A stretch of 64,000 nt of DNA from Myrica gale (lineage: Eukaryota > Streptophyta > Magnoliopsida > Fagales > Myricaceae), in assembly GCA_963930655.1 (NCBI GenBank), contig OZ005602.1, positions 6,874,001-6,938,000 on the forward strand, given 5' to 3'. Position numbers and translations under genes: made by a program. Below the pieces are notes generated by a model. The model searched no databases. It saw only the letters and a list, made by a program, of their open reading frames with translations, and had not been told where the DNA came from. Of the stretch, positions 62,342-64,000 are shown one piece after another. Position 1 is the first letter of the stretch, and every line of letters begins with the position of its first letter.

Positions 62342-64000
62342 GGATTCGCCCTGAGTAGTCAAGGACATGATAACGTGCAGTGACCACTACGACTGGCTGT
62401 TAAACACCCAATGGGATGCTATATAGTTACCAAACCCTGCAGCATAAGATGGCAGAAAACCAGGCCAAATGTGTCGCAGTCCCAAAGTATGGATGCAAAT
62501 ATGGGGTATGTCATTTTGTGCGTGAGCTAGCAAATAGGGGGAAGAGGCTCTCCTACGTCTAGATATCCAATAACGATCACATGCTATCTGCAGCAGAAAA
62601 CAAAACAAAAAACAAAAAACCAGAAAAAAGGGACAAGAAAAGATTTATCCAATATCTGCATTGGCTTTCTTTCTCGGTGTCCCTCTCAGTGCAAGTGGGA
62701 ATCAGCGACAGAACCATATGCTTTCTTTCCATAACGCTTGGTCTCCCTTTTTATGGCATTTGTTTATTGAGGAATGCATGGCGCGCGGTGGCCTCAAGCA
62801 GAAAAGTTTCTTCGACCTTATTATGTGGCTAATTCCTATTTGCTCGATTGGGTTGCCGAGGACATGCCACTTTGAAATTGCCATTTTTGTTATTTCATAT
62901 ATCCTCTATATACTTTCGGTGTCACCTAGTGATCAATATATATGGAAAACACCCTTATTATGGATGATAGAATAATGCAAGAATATTTCCTATAAAAGGG
63001 GCAAGAATATTTTCTATTAAAAGTGGGGGTAAGATGGACTTATTCATTCTCTATTGTTCGTCCTTGTACGATTTTTTATTATTATTTCCGTACCCCGAAA
63101 ATTAATCTATTCTTTAATTTTACTGATAAAAGGTTAAGAATTAGAAAAACGAAAAAGCAAATTTGCACATAAAAGAGGTGCACGGTTTATATATAAACTT
63201 GGTCCCTTTTTACTTCAATTTCCTAGCTTATAGTCTGATCGGCTATATATGCAATATTGTGTTTTGGAAATTGGAGCTTATAATAAGACATTTATAAAAA
63301 AAAAATTATGCATTATTAAAGTAACTCTGACACCTTGAGAGCTAAATGGAATATAGCTGGTACCTTCTGTTTTGGATGGAAAAATTGGAAGAATCCATCG
63401 AAAAGAACTCAAAAGTATAGGGTATATATATAGTTCTTCATGGAAAACTTCTCGAACCTGCATAATCCACTTGTCGACTCGTTTGTGAAAAACATATAAA
63501 CATATATAAGAAAATGAATGTGCTTCAAAAATTTAAAGAACCAGTTCTTATTCATGAATATGTTCGTTTTCACACTTTTTTTCAGGATTCTAAGTATATT
63601 CACAAATCTACCATCGAACATATTCAGAATTTAAACACAAAAACCAATATATTTTACACAATCTTCAATAATTTTTTAATTTTTTATTCAACATAAATTT
63701 TCTCTCTCTATACATTTTCACATAACTCCAATATTTTTTATTAAATAATTACATCAAATCATTTCAATCTCTACTTTACACAAACATCGATAAAATACTA
63801 TTCAACATAAAAATTCACAACTTCTTTAAAATCCTACATTTTTTCTCAAAACGAACATAACCATGATCGACAAATGTCAAGACTTTAATTAATTCCAATC
63901 ATTCAACAACAACCAAAAAAAACATTAAAGGAATAGTACGACGTACATGTTTCTTAATCCAAATTATATGTCTTTATCCGGAGAGTATTTTTAGGTCCCT
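62342..64000. other. Intergenic, nothing assigned
   Basis: AT-rich sequence with short ORFs (62661-62975 and others) lacking recognisable domains. 63640-63850 resembles generic AT-rich repeat DNA. Confidence 0.4.

Overview
The window is nuclear DNA of a flowering plant, almost certainly a eudicot. Evidence: AT-rich sequence, intron-split genes with GT/AG borders, plant-type transposon families, Ty1/copia elements primed by initiator-Met tRNA, and mutated plastid DNA embedded in nuclear repeats. I cannot fix the genus.

Only two protein genes look intact, both on the minus strand. 21802-24965 is a six-exon RCL1 gene (RNA 3'-terminal phosphate cyclase-like protein, 18S rRNA maturation). 35837-37039 is a single-exon U-box/ARM E3 ubiquitin ligase of the PUB22/PUB23 type. 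They show no functional link. Broken genes are a germin-like protein (11138-11974), a PPR fragment (32655-33310), a GRF zinc-finger gene (about 240-1036) and an uncharacterised ORF with two SUMO-interaction-like motifs (7582-7914).

Layout: 0-6 kb holds the GRF gene, then a decayed PIF/Harbinger pair (transposase about 1145-2696, Myb/SANT-like partner about 4370-5830). 6.3-7.1 kb carries short tandem arrays, including a GC-rich 60-bp repeat. 8.6-9.8 kb is a LINE tail. 13.7-20.1 kb is a plastid-derived mosaic (ycf2, atpF, atpH, rpoC2, trnR-ACG, rrn5) interrupted by a 1.87-kb hAT element with an exact 8-bp target duplication. 28.6-31.2 kb is a degraded copia element. 38.9-40.8 kb is a CACTA-type element, 41.0-41.3 kb a near-perfect 60-bp-arm hairpin, and 41.35-42.49 kb a second hAT-like element sitting in a TA microsatellite. 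43.1-48.8 kb holds three copia remnants, one of them nested.

49.6-55.7 kb is a direct duplication. Its left copy was split by a 2.8-kb Mutator-like element with about 200-bp terminal inverted repeats and a perfect 9-bp target duplication. This element carries two exons of a mitochondrial ABC transporter (ATM/ABCB23-25 type), so it is a Pack-MULE. A long foldback element lies at 53.9-54.4 kb and a TRIM retroelement at 61.26-62.34 kb. 55.7-61.2 and 62.3-64.0 kb show nothing I can assign.

The most interesting content is the well-dated nesting (hAT in plastid DNA, Pack-MULE in a duplicated unit with an empty-site paralogue) and the two hairpins that could be transcribed as small-RNA precursors. 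I found no convincing new multi-gene system.
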